DNA of 64,000 nucleotides from Pseudomonas putida (GCF_022627325.1 NZ_JAETZZ010000004.1:186001-250000); one strand, 5' to 3'. Counted from the first letter of the stretch, positions 19,785 to 29,910 are shown. Notes: generated by a model from the sequence alone, not told the origin. Program-made: numbers and translations.

Positions 19785-20693
19785 ATGACTACAGCAACCG
19801 CCCAACTGCGGGCCTCCCCCCTGGATGCGCTGCAGCGCTGGCTACCCAAGCTGGTGCTGGCACCGAGCATGTTCATCGTCCTGGTGGGCTTTTACGGCTA
19901 CATCCTGTGGACGTTCGTCCTGTCCTTCACCACCTCGACCTTCCTGCCGACTTACAAGTGGGCGGGCCTTGCGCAATACGCCAGGCTGTTCGACAACGAT
20001 CGCTGGTGGGTGGCGAGCAAGAACCTGCTGGTGTTCGGCGGGCTGTTCATCGGTATCAGCCTCGCCATCGGCGTACTGCTGGCGGTGCTGCTCGACCAGC
20101 GCATCCGCCGCGAAGGTTTCATCCGCACGGTCTACCTGTACCCCATGGCCCTGTCGATGATCGTCACCGGTACCGCTTGGAAATGGCTGCTCAACCCAGG
20201 CATGGGCCTGGACAAGCTGTTGCGTGACTGGGGCTGGGAAGGGTTCCGCCTGGACTGGCTGATCGACCCCGACCGCGTGGTGTACTGCCTGGTCATCGCC
20301 GCCGTGTGGCAAGCCTCGGGTTTCATCATGGCGATGTTCCTTGCCGGCCTGCGCGGGGTCGACCAGTCGATCATCCGTGCTGCACAGATGGATGGTGCAA
20401 GCCTGCCACGCATCTACTGGACCGTGGTGCTGCCGAGCCTGCGCCCGGTGTTCTTCAGTTCGCTGATGATCCTCTCGCACATTGCGATCAAAAGCTTCGA
20501 CCTGGTGGCCGCAATGACTGCCGGTGGCCCGGGCTACTCGTCCGACCTGCCGGCCATGTTCATGTACTCGTTCACCTTCAGCCGCGGCCAGATGGGCATG
20601 GGCTCGGCCAGCGCCATCCTCATGCTCGGGGCGATCCTGGCGATTCTCGTGCCTTACCTGTACTCGGAGCTGCGGAGCAAACGCCATGCATAG
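19785..20693 (+). CDS. gtsB: Glucose ABC transporter permease 1
   Basis: The 302-residue inner-membrane protein of the MalF-like family has about six hydrophobic helices. The EAA-type cytoplasmic loop (EAA is replaced by IRAAQMDGASLPRIYWTVVLP) contacts the ATPase GtsD. Its 3' end overlaps gtsC by 8 bp, so the two permeases should be translationally coupled and form a heterodimer. The ribosome-binding site is weak. Confidence 0.94.
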   Translation: MTTATAQLRASPLDALQRWLPKLVLAPSMFIVLVGFYGYILWTFVLSFTTSTFLPTYKWAGLAQYARLFDNDRWWVASKNLLVFGGLFIGISLAIGVLLAVLLDQRIRREGFIRTVYLYPMALSMIVTGTAWKWLLNPGMGLDKLLRDWGWEGFRLDWLIDPDRVVYCLVIAAVWQASGFIMAMFLAGLRGVDQSIIRAAQMDGASLPRIYWTVVLPSLRPVFFSSLMILSHIAIKSFDLVAAMTAGGPGYSSDLPAMFMYSFTFSRGQMGMGSASAILMLGAILAILVPYLYSELRSKRHA

Positions 20694-21531
20694 CCCCATC
20701 GAAAAACCGCTGCCAAGCATCAGCCGCATCGCCATCCACGCGGTGTTGCTGATCGCCGTGCTGCTTTACCTGGTGCCGCTTGTGGTGATGCTGCTGACCA
20801 GCTTCAAAACCCCGGAGGACATCAGTACCGGCAACTTGCTGAGCTGGCCGACCGTGGTCAGCGGCATCGGTTGGGTCAAGGCCTGGGGCACGGTCAGCGG
20901 CTATTTCTGGAACTCGATCATGATCACCGTGCCAGCGGTGCTGATCTCGACCGCCATTGGTGCACTCAACGGATATGTGCTGTCGATGTGGCGTTTCCGT
21001 GGGTCCCAGTTGTTTTTCGGCCTGCTGTTGTTCGGTTGCTTTTTGCCGTTCCAGACCGTGTTGCTGCCAGCCTCGTTCACCCTCGGCAAACTGGGCCTGG
21101 CCAGCACCACCAGCGGGCTGGTGCTGGTGCACGTGGTCTATGGCCTGGCCTTTACCACGCTGTTCTTCCGCAACTTCTATGTGAGCATTCCCGATGCGCT
21201 GGTCAAGGCCGCACGCCTGGACGGTGCCGGGTTCTTCACCATTTTCCGCCGCATCATCCTGCCGATGTCGACACCCATCATCATGGTCTGCCTGATCTGG
21301 CAGTTCACCCAGATCTGGAACGACTTCCTGTTCGGCGTGGTGTTCTCCAGCGGCGATTCGCAACCGATCACCGTGGCGTTGAACAACCTGGTCAATACCA
21401 GCACCGGGGCCAAGGAGTACAACGTCGACATGGCGGCGGCGATGATCGCCGGCCTGCCAACCCTGCTGGTCTACGTGGTGGCAGGCAAGTATTTCGTTCG
21501 CGGGCTTACAGCCGGCGCGGTCAAGGGGTAA
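20686..21531 (+). CDS. gtsC: Glucose ABC transporter permease 2
   Basis: The 281-residue MalG-like permease has about six helices and the loop motif VKAARLDGAGFFTIFRRIILP for ATPase docking. I used the ATG at 20686, inside the end of gtsB. Upstream in-frame sequence is antisense-like shadow of gtsB and has no permease character. gtsD follows after 3 bp. Confidence 0.94.
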   Translation: MHSPIEKPLPSISRIAIHAVLLIAVLLYLVPLVVMLLTSFKTPEDISTGNLLSWPTVVSGIGWVKAWGTVSGYFWNSIMITVPAVLISTAIGALNGYVLSMWRFRGSQLFFGLLLFGCFLPFQTVLLPASFTLGKLGLASTTSGLVLVHVVYGLAFTTLFFRNFYVSIPDALVKAARLDGAGFFTIFRRIILPMSTPIIMVCLIWQFTQIWNDFLFGVVFSSGDSQPITVALNNLVNTSTGAKEYNVDMAAAMIAGLPTLLVYVVAGKYFVRGLTAGAVKG

Positions 21532-21534
21532 GTC

Positions 21535-22689
21535 ATGGCAACGCTTGAACTTCGTAATGTGAACAAGACCTACGGCAGCGGCCTGCCGGACACCCTCAAG
21601 GACATTCAGCTGTCGATCAAGGACGGCGAATTCCTGATTTTGGTCGGCCCTTCGGGCTGCGGTAAATCGACGTTGATGAACTGCATCGCGGGCCTTGAAA
21701 ACATCACCGGCGGCGCGATTCTCATCGATGATCAGGATGTCAGTGGCATGAGCCCCAAGGATCGTGACATCGCCATGGTGTTCCAGTCCTACGCGCTGTA
21801 TCCGACCATGAGCGTGCGCGAGAACATCGAATTTGGCCTGAAGATCCGCAAGATGCCGCAGGCCGCGATCGACGAGGAAGTGGCCCGTGTGGCGAAGTTG
21901 TTGCAGATCGAACACCTGCTTGCACGCAAGCCGGCGCAGTTGTCCGGTGGCCAGCAGCAGCGGGTGGCGATGGGCCGCGCGTTGGCGCGGCGGCCGAAGA
22001 TCTACCTGTTCGACGAACCGTTGTCCAACCTCGACGCCAAGCTGCGCGTCGAGATGCGCACGGAAATGAAACTGATGCACCAGCGACTGAAAACCACCAC
22101 GGTCTATGTCACCCACGACCAGATCGAGGCCATGACCTTGGGCGACAAGGTTGCGGTGATGAAGGACGGCATCATTCAGCAGTTCGGTACCCCGCAACAG
22201 ATCTACAACGACCCGGCCAATCAGTTCGTCGCCAGCTTCATCGGCTCACCACCGATGAACTTCATTCCGGTGCGCCTGGCCAGGCAGGACGGGCGCCTGC
22301 TGGCCCTGCTCGACAGCGGCCAGGCACGGTGCGAGCTGCCGTTGGGCATGGCCGTCGACGAACTCGACGGGCGCGAGGTCATCCTCGGCATCCGCCCGGA
22401 GCAGATCAGCCTGGGTACCGGCGAGGGCAATGGCCTGCCGGGCATTCGCGCCGAGGTGCAGGTAACCGAACCCACCGGCCCCGACCTTTTGGTCTTCATC
22501 ACCCTCAACCAGACCAAAGTGTGCTGCCGCCTGGCGCCGGATGTGGCGTGCCGAGTTGGTGACAGCCTTAACCTGCAGTTCGACCCGGCTCGGGTGCTGC
22601 TGTTTGACGCCGCCAGCGGCGAACGCCTGGACTTGAATACTGCCAACGTTTCAGTGAAGGACAACGTGACTCACCTCAAGAGCCGTTGA
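21535..22689 (+). CDS. gtsD: Glucose ABC transporter ATPase
   Basis: The 384-residue MalK/UgpC-type ATPase has Walker A (GPSGCGKST), the signature LSGGQQQR, Walker B (IYLFDEPLSNLD) and the switch His in YVTHDQ. A C-terminal TOBE/regulatory domain begins near residue 240. It powers glucose import through GtsB and GtsC. It lies 3 bp after gtsC and 40 bp before oprB. Confidence 0.96.
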   Translation: MATLELRNVNKTYGSGLPDTLKDIQLSIKDGEFLILVGPSGCGKSTLMNCIAGLENITGGAILIDDQDVSGMSPKDRDIAMVFQSYALYPTMSVRENIEFGLKIRKMPQAAIDEEVARVAKLLQIEHLLARKPAQLSGGQQQRVAMGRALARRPKIYLFDEPLSNLDAKLRVEMRTEMKLMHQRLKTTTVYVTHDQIEAMTLGDKVAVMKDGIIQQFGTPQQIYNDPANQFVASFIGSPPMNFIPVRLARQDGRLLALLDSGQARCELPLGMAVDELDGREVILGIRPEQISLGTGEGNGLPGIRAEVQVTEPTGPDLLVFITLNQTKVCCRLAPDVACRVGDSLNLQFDPARVLLFDAASGERLDLNTANVSVKDNVTHLKSR

Positions 22690-22729
22690 ATCGTCGACAC
22701 CATCAATAAGAAAAAGAGGACGCAAAGGG

Positions 22730-24073
22730 ATGGAACAGCGCAATCGCATAAGGACCTTGGGCTCGCTGGCCCTGCTGGCCATGGTTGGGAGCAGTGGAGC
22801 TCAGGCCGCCGAGGCCTTCTCCAGCGAATCGAAATGGATGACCGGCGACTGGGGGGGAACCCGTACCGAGCTGCTGGAAAAAGGCTACGACTTCACCCTC
22901 GACTATGTGGGTGAGGTCGCCGGTAACCTCAATGGCGGCTACAACGACGACAAGACCGCGCGCTACAGCGACCAGTTCGCCCTCGGCGCGCATCTGGACC
23001 TGCAGAAGATCTTTGGCTGGCACGATGCCGAGTTCAAACTGGCGATCACCGAGCGAAGTGGCCGCAACCTTTCCAATGACCGCATCAGCGACCCGCGGGC
23101 CGGCCAGTTCAGTTCGGTGCAGGAGGTATGGGGGCGCGGCCAGACCTGGCGCCTGACCCAGATGTGGATCAAGCAGAAGTACTTCGACGGTGCCCTGGAT
23201 GTGAAATTCGGCCGGTTCGGCGAAGGCGAGGACTTCAACAGCTTCCCCTGTGACTTCCAGAACCTGGCCTTCTGTGGATCGCAGGTGGGCAACTGGGTCG
23301 GCGGCATCTGGTACAACTGGCCGGTCAGCCAGTGGGCGTTGCGGGTCAAGTACAACATCACGCCGGAGTTCTTCGTGCAGGTCGGCGCGTTCGAGCAGAA
23401 CCCTTCCAACCTGGAAACCGGCAACGGCTTCAAGCTCAGCGGCAGCGGCACCAAGGGCGCGATCCTGCCGGTGGAGGCGGTGTGGTCACCGCACGTCAAC
23501 GGCCTGCCGGGCGAGTACCGCCTGGGCTACTACTACAGCACGGCTGATGCCGAAGACGTCTACGAGGACGTCAATGGCAACCCGCAAGGGATCAGCGGCG
23601 CCGGCTTCAAGTCACACTCCAGCAAGCATGGCTGGTGGGTGGTTGCGCAGCAGCAGGTCACCGCCCATGGTGGCGACACCAGCCGCGGTCTGAGCCTGTT
23701 CGCCAACTTCACCGTGCATGACAAAGCGACCAACGTGGTCGATAACTACCAGCAGGTAGGGCTGGTCTACAAAGGCGCCTTCGATGCGCGGCCCAAGGAC
23801 GATATCGGCTTTGGTATCGCCCGCATCCACGTCAACGATGACGTGAAAAAACGTGCCGAACAGCTCAATGCCCAGAGTGGCATAAATGACTACGACAACC
23901 CGGGCTTCGTGCCGCTGCAGCGTACCGAATACAACGCCGAGCTCTATTACGGCTTCCACGTCACCAACTGGCTGACCGTTCGCCCGAACATTCAGTACAT
24001 CAAGAGCCCCGGCGGGGTGGACGAGGTGGACAACGCGCTGGTCGCTGGTTTGAAGATTCAGTCGTCATTCTGA
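22730..24073 (+). CDS. oprB: Carbohydrate-selective outer-membrane porin
   Basis: The 447-residue protein has a signal peptide ending near AQAA-E and then the OprB family start (KWMTGDWGGTRTELLEKGYD). The OprB beta-barrel ends with IQSSF. OprB forms a 16-stranded glucose-selective channel and supplies the periplasmic binding protein GtsA. It is the fifth gene of the gts cluster. A small hairpin (CCACTG-GCTTG-CAGTGG, 24121-24137) follows its stop and may attenuate transcription. Confidence 0.95.
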   Translation: MEQRNRIRTLGSLALLAMVGSSGAQAAEAFSSESKWMTGDWGGTRTELLEKGYDFTLDYVGEVAGNLNGGYNDDKTARYSDQFALGAHLDLQKIFGWHDAEFKLAITERSGRNLSNDRISDPRAGQFSSVQEVWGRGQTWRLTQMWIKQKYFDGALDVKFGRFGEGEDFNSFPCDFQNLAFCGSQVGNWVGGIWYNWPVSQWALRVKYNITPEFFVQVGAFEQNPSNLETGNGFKLSGSGTKGAILPVEAVWSPHVNGLPGEYRLGYYYSTADAEDVYEDVNGNPQGISGAGFKSHSSKHGWWVVAQQQVTAHGGDTSRGLSLFANFTVHDKATNVVDNYQQVGLVYKGAFDARPKDDIGFGIARIHVNDDVKKRAEQLNAQSGINDYDNPGFVPLQRTEYNAELYYGFHVTNWLTVRPNIQYIKSPGGVDEVDNALVAGLKIQSSF

Positions 24074-24190
24074 GCCTGTTTGTTGTAAATTTACGCCAAT
24101 CCAAAAACGGCTCCCGGCATCCACTGGCTTGCAGTGGTTGTCGGGGATAGGCCGAGACAGCGCTATCTCAAACAACAAGAGCTTGGAACC

Positions 24191-25045
24191 ATGCCTGAAC
24201 ATCCGCTACATCGCTTCTTTACCGCACAGCGGCCCAGGCCGACATTCGAGTGGGAGCGTTACCAGCAGCGCGATGTGCTGATCATTGACCACCCCCGTTG
24301 CCAGGCGGTGTTCAGCCGCCAGGGTGCGCAACTGCTGCACTTCCAGCCGGCCGGTGAGCGGCCCTGGTTGTGGTGTGCCGAGCAGTGGCCGCAGGTGGGG
24401 GCGATCCGTGGGGGCGTGCCGGTGTGTTGGCCGTGGTATGGTCGCCACCCCAGCGAGGACCTGTGGCCTGCCCACGGCTGGGCGCGCCTGCTGGACTGGA
24501 AGCTGGTGGACAGCCGTGAGGACGAGGAGGGCGTGAGCCTGAAGTGGCGCCTGGACTTGTGCGACTGGCAGGTCGACCTGCATGCTCGCCTGGGCAGCCG
24601 CATGGAACTGAGCTTGAGTACCGAGCACCAGGACAGCGAACCCTGCCAGTTGAGCCATGCACTGCTGGCCTACTGGCGTATCAGCGACGTTTCCGAGATA
24701 GCGCTGTCCGGGCTTGAAGATATCCAAGGCTATGACCGTCTGAGCCGGCAAGCCTGCCGCGAAGACGGCGCGTTGAAGCTCAAGGGCGGCTGCCAGAAGG
24801 TCTATCCCGGCACGCCGCGCGTACAGCTGCAGGACCCGGCCTGGCAGCGAGAACTGTGCATCGATACGGGTGACAGTGACGATACCGTGGTCTGGCACCC
24901 CGGCAACCGCCCGTTGATGGGGGTGAGCGGGCGCGAGTGCCAGGGTTTCGTCTGTGTCGAGGCGGCCAGCGGCAGCGGTGAAGGCCTGAGCCTGGCGCCG
25001 GGGCAGCGCGCCCATTTACGGCTGCAGGCGCACCGGCTCAGTTGA
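24191..25045 (+). CDS. D-hexose-6-phosphate mutarotase (YeaD family)
   Basis: The 284-residue protein matches the glucose-6-phosphate 1-epimerase branch of the aldose-1-epimerase superfamily, with [14 protein letters not shown] followed by HGWAR, where the His is catalytic. It interconverts alpha and beta anomers of hexose 6-phosphates and so supplies the beta anomer used by Zwf. The ATG at 24191 is chosen for length; the frame opens 19 codons earlier. Its last 8 bp overlap the convergent hexR gene. Confidence 0.88.
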   Translation: MPEHPLHRFFTAQRPRPTFEWERYQQRDVLIIDHPRCQAVFSRQGAQLLHFQPAGERPWLWCAEQWPQVGAIRGGVPVCWPWYGRHPSEDLWPAHGWARLLDWKLVDSREDEEGVSLKWRLDLCDWQVDLHARLGSRMELSLSTEHQDSEPCQLSHALLAYWRISDVSEIALSGLEDIQGYDRLSRQACREDGALKLKGGCQKVYPGTPRVQLQDPAWQRELCIDTGDSDDTVVWHPGNRPLMGVSGRECQGFVCVEAASGSGEGLSLAPGQRAHLRLQAHRLS

Positions 25046-25910
25046 GTTCGTCGTCCTCGATCGGGTAGCGGCTGGCGTTGAGGCTTTCCTTGATCTTGCG
25101 CAGGTGCGGCTGGAAGTCCACACCGCGGCGCAGGGTCATCCCGGTGGCGAGCACATCGAGCACGGTAAGCTGGATGATCCGCGACGTCATCGGCATGTAG
25201 ATGTCGGTGTCTTCCGGTAGCGGGATGTGCAGGCTGAGGCTGCACGCTTGGGCCAAGGGGGAGCCGGCGGCGGTCAGGCCGAGCACCGAGGCGCCGTTTT
25301 CACGGGCCAGGCGCGCTACCTCCACCAGTTCGCGGGTGCGCCCGGTGTAGGAGATGATCACGAACAGATCGCCAGTGTGAGCCACCGAAGCCAGCATGCG
25401 CTGCATCAGCACGTCGGCGTGGGCCGAGACGGCGAGGTTGAAGCGGAAAAACTTGTGTTGGGCGTCCAGGGCTACCGGGGCGGACGCGCCCAGGCCGAAG
25501 AAGTGGATCTGCCGGGCCTGGATCATCATGTCCACGGCGCGGCTGACCTGCTGCGGGTCAAGCTGCTGGCAGGCGCTGTCGAGCGAGGCGATTGCACTGG
25601 CAAAGATCTTCTGGGTGTAGGCTGCAGGATCGTCATCGGCCTCGACCGCGCGGCTGACATAGGCCGCACCACTGGCGAGGCTTTGCGCCAGCTGCAGCTT
25701 GAGCTCGGGGTAACCGCTGACGCCGAACGAGCGGCAGAAGCGGTTGACGGTCGGTTCGCTGACCTTGGCCGCCTGGGCCAGTGCGGCAATGCTGAAACGG
25801 GTGGCTTGTTGCGGGTTGAGCAGGATGACTTCGGCGACTTTGCGTTCGGCCTTGTTCAGCTCGTCGAGGCGTCCCTGGATCTGCTCCAGGAGGTTTCGCA
25901 CGCGGTCCAT
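25038..25910 (-). CDS. hexR: HexR transcriptional repressor (RpiR family)
   Basis: The 290-residue regulator has an N-terminal HTH_6 domain (residues 1-78, with [24 protein letters not shown] as two adjacent helices) and a SIS sugar-phosphate-binding domain ([15 protein letters not shown] and [14 protein letters not shown]). In P. putida HexR binds 2-keto-3-deoxy-6-phosphogluconate and represses zwf-pgl-eda, edd and gap. The ATG at 25910 has AAGGA 7 nt upstream. It is divergent from zwf. Confidence 0.97.
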   Translation of the reverse strand: MDRVRNLLEQIQGRLDELNKAERKVAEVILLNPQQATRFSIAALAQAAKVSEPTVNRFCRSFGVSGYPELKLQLAQSLASGAAYVSRAVEADDDPAAYTQKIFASAIASLDSACQQLDPQQVSRAVDMMIQARQIHFFGLGASAPVALDAQHKFFRFNLAVSAHADVLMQRMLASVAHTGDLFVIISYTGRTRELVEVARLARENGASVLGLTAAGSPLAQACSLSLHIPLPEDTDIYMPMTSRIIQLTVLDVLATGMTLRRGVDFQPHLRKIKESLNASRYPIEDDELN

Positions 25911-26030
25911 GGGTGTGTCCTTGGGTCGAGAAGACAGCCGGCTGGCGGAGCAGCAGGCTTTTTGCACAGTCGTCTATCGTACTGTCGGTGCGGGTGGCGC
26001 ACCACTTATCTGTAACACTTGTGTGTAATG

Positions 26031-26045
26031 TTGTGGTTTTTACTA
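26031..26045. promoter_or_regulatory. HexR-type operator upstream of zwf
   Basis: TTGT-GGTTTTT-ACTA is one base from TTGT-N7-ACAA and lies 68 bp upstream of zwf in the 202-bp hexR/zwf gap. It could control both zwf-pgl-eda and hexR itself. Confidence 0.65.
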
Positions 26046-26112
26046 CATTTTCTCTTGAAAACCGTATGTGAAAGCGGTATTCCTAGGCCAACTTTAGGAA
26101 AGAACCAACATC

Positions 26113-27582
26113 ATGGCTGCGATCAGTGTTGAACCTTGCACCTTTGCCCTGTTTGGCGCCTTGGGCGACCTGGCATTGCGCAAGCTGTTTCCTGCGCTCT
26201 ACCAGCTCGACCGCGCCAATTTGCTGCACGCCGATACTCGCCTGCTGGCGCTGGCACGCGAGCCTGGCAGCGTACAGGAGCACCTGAATACCATCGAGGC
26301 CCATCTGCGCAAGCACGTGGCGGAGGCTGATCTGGAGCCTGCGGCGCTGGCGCGTTTTCTGGGGCGTCTGAGTTACCAGCACCTGGACTTCCTGCAGCCG
26401 GAGGGCTACCAGGCCCTGGCTGAGCAGGCACCTGCCGGGCTGCCGTTGATTGCCTATTTCGCCACTGCGGCGGCCGTGTATGGCGCAATCTGCGAAAACC
26501 TCGACAAGGCGGGCCTTGCCGCGCGCACCCGGGTGGTGCTGGAAAAGCCCATCGGGCACGATCTTGAGTCATCGCGCCGGGTGAACGACGCCGTGGCGCG
26601 GTTCTTCCCGGAAAGCCGTGTTTACCGCATCGACCATTACCTGGGCAAGGAGACGGTGCAGAACCTGATTGCCCTGCGCTTCGCCAATAGCCTGTTCGAA
26701 ACCCAGTGGAACCAGAACTCGATCTCCCACGTGGAAATCACCGTGGCCGAGAAGGTCGGCATCGAAGGCCGTTGGGGCTATTTCGACAAGGCCGGCCAGC
26801 TGCGCGACATGATTCAGAACCACCTGCTGCAGCTGTTGTGCCTGATCGCCATGGACCCGCCCAGCGAGCTTTCAGCCGACAGCATCCGCGACGAGAAGGT
26901 CAAGGTGCTCAAGGCCCTTGCCCCGATCACTGGCGAGGGCTTGAGTACCCGCGTGGTGCGCGGCCAGTACATCGCCGGCTACAGCGACGGCAAGCCGGTG
27001 CCGGGTTACCTGGAGGAAGACAACGCCAACGCCCAGAGCGACACGGAAACCTTCGTCGCCCTGCGTGCCGATATTCGTAACTGGCGTTGGTCGGGGGTAC
27101 CGTTTTACCTGCGTACCGGTAAGCGCATGCCGCAGAAGCTGTCGCAGATCGTCATCCACTTCAAGGAGACGCCGCACTACATCTTCGCCCCGGAGCAGCG
27201 CTTGCAGGTCGGCAACAAACTGATCATCCGCCTGCAGCCGAGTGAAGGCATCTCTCTACGTGTGATGACCAAGGAGCAGGGCCTGGACAAAGGCATGCAA
27301 CTGCGCAGCGGCCCCTTGCAACTGAATTTTTCCGACACCTGGCGCACCGCGCGGATTCCGGATGCCTACGAACGCCTGCTGCTCGAGGTGATGCGCGGCA
27401 ACCAGAACCTGTTCGTGCGCAAGGATGAAATCGAATATGCCTGGAAGTGGTGCGACCAGTTGATCGCGGGCTGGCAAAGCGCCGGCGATGCGCCCAAGCC
27501 GTATGCGGCTGGGTCCTGGGGGCCGATGAGCTCGATCGCACTGATTACACGTGATGGGAGGGCGTGGTATGGGGATATCTGA
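26113..27582 (+). CDS. zwf: Glucose-6-phosphate 1-dehydrogenase
   Basis: The 489-residue enzyme oxidises glucose 6-phosphate to 6-phosphogluconolactone with NADP. It has the N-terminal coenzyme loop ([16 protein letters not shown]) and the active-site [13 protein letters not shown] motif with catalytic His. AGGAAAG lies about 13 nt upstream, a rather long spacing. The 3' end overlaps pgl by 14 bp, in the order zwf-pgl-eda. Confidence 0.98.
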   Translation: MAAISVEPCTFALFGALGDLALRKLFPALYQLDRANLLHADTRLLALAREPGSVQEHLNTIEAHLRKHVAEADLEPAALARFLGRLSYQHLDFLQPEGYQALAEQAPAGLPLIAYFATAAAVYGAICENLDKAGLAARTRVVLEKPIGHDLESSRRVNDAVARFFPESRVYRIDHYLGKETVQNLIALRFANSLFETQWNQNSISHVEITVAEKVGIEGRWGYFDKAGQLRDMIQNHLLQLLCLIAMDPPSELSADSIRDEKVKVLKALAPITGEGLSTRVVRGQYIAGYSDGKPVPGYLEEDNANAQSDTETFVALRADIRNWRWSGVPFYLRTGKRMPQKLSQIVIHFKETPHYIFAPEQRLQVGNKLIIRLQPSEGISLRVMTKEQGLDKGMQLRSGPLQLNFSDTWRTARIPDAYERLLLEVMRGNQNLFVRKDEIEYAWKWCDQLIAGWQSAGDAPKPYAAGSWGPMSSIALITRDGRAWYGDI

Positions 27583-28282
27583 ATTGAATTTGCCGACATC
27601 GGTCAAGGCGCATCAGCTGAATGATGCCCGCGTACTTTCGGCAACATTGGCGGCTGATGTGGCCGAGCGCTTGCGCGCAGCCATCGCCGCGAAAGGGCGG
27701 GCTTGCCTGGTGTTGTCCGGCGGCCGCAGCCCGGTGCCGTTCCTGGAGAAGCTGGCGACCGAGGCCCTGGACTGGTCCAAGGTCACCGTCAGCCTGGCCG
27801 ACGAGCGCTGGGTGCCGGTTGAGCACGCCGACAGCAATGCCGGTTTGCTGGCCCGCCATTTGTTCCAGGGAGGCGCTGCCAAGGCTCGTTTTATCGGGCT
27901 GTATCAGCAGGCCGAGAACCTCGACGCGGCGGCCGCCCAAGCCGACCAGGCATTGGCCGATCTGCCGGCCATCGACGTGCTGGTACTGGGCATGGGCGAC
28001 GATGGTCATACCGCTTCGCTGTTCCCCGGCAGCCCGAATCTGGCCGAAGGCCTGGACCTGAACAGCACGCGCCGCTGCCTGCCGTTGCTGGCGCCGAGCG
28101 TGCCGCACCAGCGCCTTTCGCTGACCCGTTCCCTGCTGGCCAGCGCCGCGTTCATCGCGCTGTCCGTGCAGGGCCCGGGCAAACTCGCTACCCTGCGCGC
28201 CGCGCTGGCGGGCAACGACCTCAATGAAATGCCGATTCGCGCCTTTCTTCACGACCCCTTGGACATCTACTGGTGCCCATGA
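27569..28282 (+). CDS. pgl: 6-Phosphogluconolactonase
   Basis: The 237-residue protein hydrolyses 6-phosphogluconolactone to 6-phosphogluconate. [17 protein letters not shown] near the N-terminus, LADERWVP and [15 protein letters not shown] are the family motifs. I chose the ATG at 27569, with GGAGG 7 nt upstream and 14 bp of overlap with zwf. It precedes eda by 17 bp. Confidence 0.97.
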   Translation: MGISELNLPTSVKAHQLNDARVLSATLAADVAERLRAAIAAKGRACLVLSGGRSPVPFLEKLATEALDWSKVTVSLADERWVPVEHADSNAGLLARHLFQGGAAKARFIGLYQQAENLDAAAAQADQALADLPAIDVLVLGMGDDGHTASLFPGSPNLAEGLDLNSTRRCLPLLAPSVPHQRLSLTRSLLASAAFIALSVQGPGKLATLRAALAGNDLNEMPIRAFLHDPLDIYWCP

Positions 28283-28299
28283 GCAAAGGATCCACTGTC

Positions 28300-28974
28300 A
28301 TGACCACCCTTGAACGCCCCCAGCCTCTGCTCTCGATGGCCGAGAAAGCCGCCCGGATCGATGCGATCTGTGGGGCGGCGCGCATCCTGCCGGTGATCAC
28401 CATCGCCCGTGAGGAAGACATCCTGCCGCTGGCCGATGCCCTGGCCGCTGGTGGTATCCGCACCTTGGAAGTAACCCTGCGCTCGCAGTATGGCCTGAAG
28501 GCTATCCAGGTGCTGCGTGAGCAGCGTCCGGACCTGTGTGTCGGCGCCGGTACGGTGCTCGATCGCGGCATGTTTGCCGCGGTTGAAGCCGCTGGCGCGC
28601 AGTTTGTCGTGACCCCGGGGATCACCCAGGACATCCTCGAGGCTGGGGTGGACAGCGATATCCCATTGTTGCCGGGCATCAGCACGCCTTCGGAAATCAT
28701 GATGGGGTATGCCCTGGGTTACCGCCGCTTCAAGCTGTTCCCGGCGGAAATCAGTGGCGGCGTGGCAGCGATCAAGGCCTTTGGTGGCCCGTTCGGTGAT
28801 ATTCGATTCTGTCCTACCGGTGGGGTCAACCCGGCCAACGTGCGCAACTACATGGCGCTGCCCAATGTGATGTGCGTGGGCGGAACCTGGATGCTCGACA
28901 GCAGCTGGATCAAGAACGGCGACTGGGCGCGGATCGAAGCGTGTAGCGCCGAGGCGATGGCTTTGCTGGACTGA
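28300..28974 (+). CDS. eda: 2-Keto-3-deoxy-6-phosphogluconate aldolase
   Basis: The 224-residue class I aldolase cleaves KDPG to pyruvate and glyceraldehyde 3-phosphate. The general-base Glu lies in LEVTLRS, and FKLFPAE holds the Schiff-base Lys. The ATG at 28300 has AGGA 9 nt upstream. It is the last gene of zwf-pgl-eda, and its own terminator follows 32 bp after the stop. The foreign low-GC cassette begins just beyond that terminator. Confidence 0.98.
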   Translation: MTTLERPQPLLSMAEKAARIDAICGAARILPVITIAREEDILPLADALAAGGIRTLEVTLRSQYGLKAIQVLREQRPDLCVGAGTVLDRGMFAAVEAAGAQFVVTPGITQDILEAGVDSDIPLLPGISTPSEIMMGYALGYRRFKLFPAEISGGVAAIKAFGGPFGDIRFCPTGGVNPANVRNYMALPNVMCVGGTWMLDSSWIKNGDWARIEACSAEAMALLD

Positions 28975-29001
28975 TACTGAATTTGTTGTGTGCTTTACGG
29001 C

Positions 29002-29748
29002 TTATGGGGCGCTTGGTCGGCGCCCTTTTTTTTGCCCGACGTTTTTGAATTGCCAGTGCGATGCGTCGCGATCCGGTTCGTGCGTTGTGTGATGGCTGTG
29101 CAGCCATTTTTTCAGGGTGAGTGGACTGTGCGTGTTATCTTCATTTATAAGTGTTTTACAAGCGCCTATGGATATGAATGAGTGAGAGTCAGACCCTCCT
29201 GTAGTGTCGAGATTTAATGTCGATGCTAATGTCAAGAATTTATGTATGTTAGTGAGGTCTTTGGCCGGGACCTCGATCGCGTTTATGCAGCGTTTTAAAG
29301 CTTCAAGATCTGAGCATGTCTTACCTGGCCAAAAAATATGGTGGGCTACTAGTTTAAAAGGTCTGCCTCGCTTCTCTAGCAGTCCATGAAGCGTATCCAG
29401 GGTATACGCGCTCGCTCGTCGATCAAGACTCAGCAGTGTTTCCAGGTCAGCATGCACGCCAATGTTCATATTGTTCGCGAGATGTAGCTCTGCACCGGGT
29501 AACACAAGGACACCGTTACAAATAACTGAGCCATCTCCCTGCGTGCTACCACCGAGGCGATTGCTGCAGAATAGACCCAGCATCAGTTTTTCGTAAGCAT
29601 CAGCTTCGATGTGTTCGGTGATGCGGATTGCATCGAGTTCATTAAAGTTTGCTACTTTCAGCGTCTGGCTCACTGAGTTCCAATCCGGCTCTGCTTGCTG
29701 CTTCCACATGAGCAGATGCACATGAGCATCCAATATTGTCCTTTTCAT
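29002..29748 (-). CDS. PHP-domain metal-dependent phosphoesterase-like protein
   Basis: The 248-residue protein has the PHP superfamily motifs in order: D7-A-H9-V-H11, ITEH (43-46), E87-L-H89, paired His136-His137 and G-S-D187-S-H189. All are candidate metal ligands for a two- or three-metal phosphoesterase like TrpH/RNase AM or the PHP phosphodiesterases. It has no signal peptide. The start codon lies 3 bp after the preceding reading frame, with AGGTGA just upstream, so it is coupled to the PhnZ-like pieces and pepM. Its last 8-10 residues (GQKKGRRPSAP) are encoded by the inverted eda terminator, suggesting that the original C-terminus was replaced at the insertion point. The substrate is unknown; a phosphonate ester or phosphorylated intermediate is plausible. 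Confidence 0.75.
   Translation of the reverse strand: MKRTILDAHVHLLMWKQQAEPDWNSVSQTLKVANFNELDAIRITEHIEADAYEKLMLGLFCSNRLGGSTQGDGSVICNGVLVLPGAELHLANNMNIGVHADLETLLSLDRRASAYTLDTLHGLLEKRGRPFKLVAHHIFWPGKTCSDLEALKRCINAIEVPAKDLTNIHKFLTLASTLNLDTTGGSDSHSFISIGACKTLINEDNTHSPLTLKKWLHSHHTTHEPDRDASHWQFKNVGQKKGRRPSAP
29007..29033 (+). terminator. Rho-independent terminator of eda
   Basis: GGGCGC-TTGGTCG-GCGCCC forms a perfect 6-bp GC stem followed by eight T. It also encodes the last residues of the convergent PHP-domain gene on the other strand, which marks the left boundary of the insert. Confidence 0.9.
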
Positions 29749-29751
29749 TCA

Positions 29752-29901
29752 TCACCTCATTACGGCCATGATGATTTTTTCATACCTTGAATACGCATTC
29801 ACGAATCCATTGTCATACGGCGTGTCATCAAATTTTCGGATGGATAGCGCGTCATGGTGGTATGGCTGGTTTTGAAATGCCAAGATTTCTTCGCTTGTCA
29901 T
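29752..29901 (-). CDS. C-terminal fragment of PhnZ-like oxygenase, separated by a stop codon
   Basis: This 49-codon frame (begins MTSEEILAFQ) is exactly in frame with the HD-domain gene upstream, separated only by TAA and three codons (GGG GGA CGT). Its IRKFDD segment matches the PhnZ C-terminal helix, whose Asp (PhnZ Asp161) completes the di-iron site. Read through the stop, the Asp would be residue 162. GGGGGA lies 3 nt before the ATG, so separate translation by reinitiation is conceivable. Either this is the tail of a gene broken by a CAA-to-TAA change, or a naturally split subunit. Confidence 0.7.
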   Translation of the reverse strand: MTSEEILAFQNQPYHHDALSIRKFDDTPYDNGFVNAYSRYEKIIMAVMR

Positions 29902-29910
29902 ACGTCCCCC

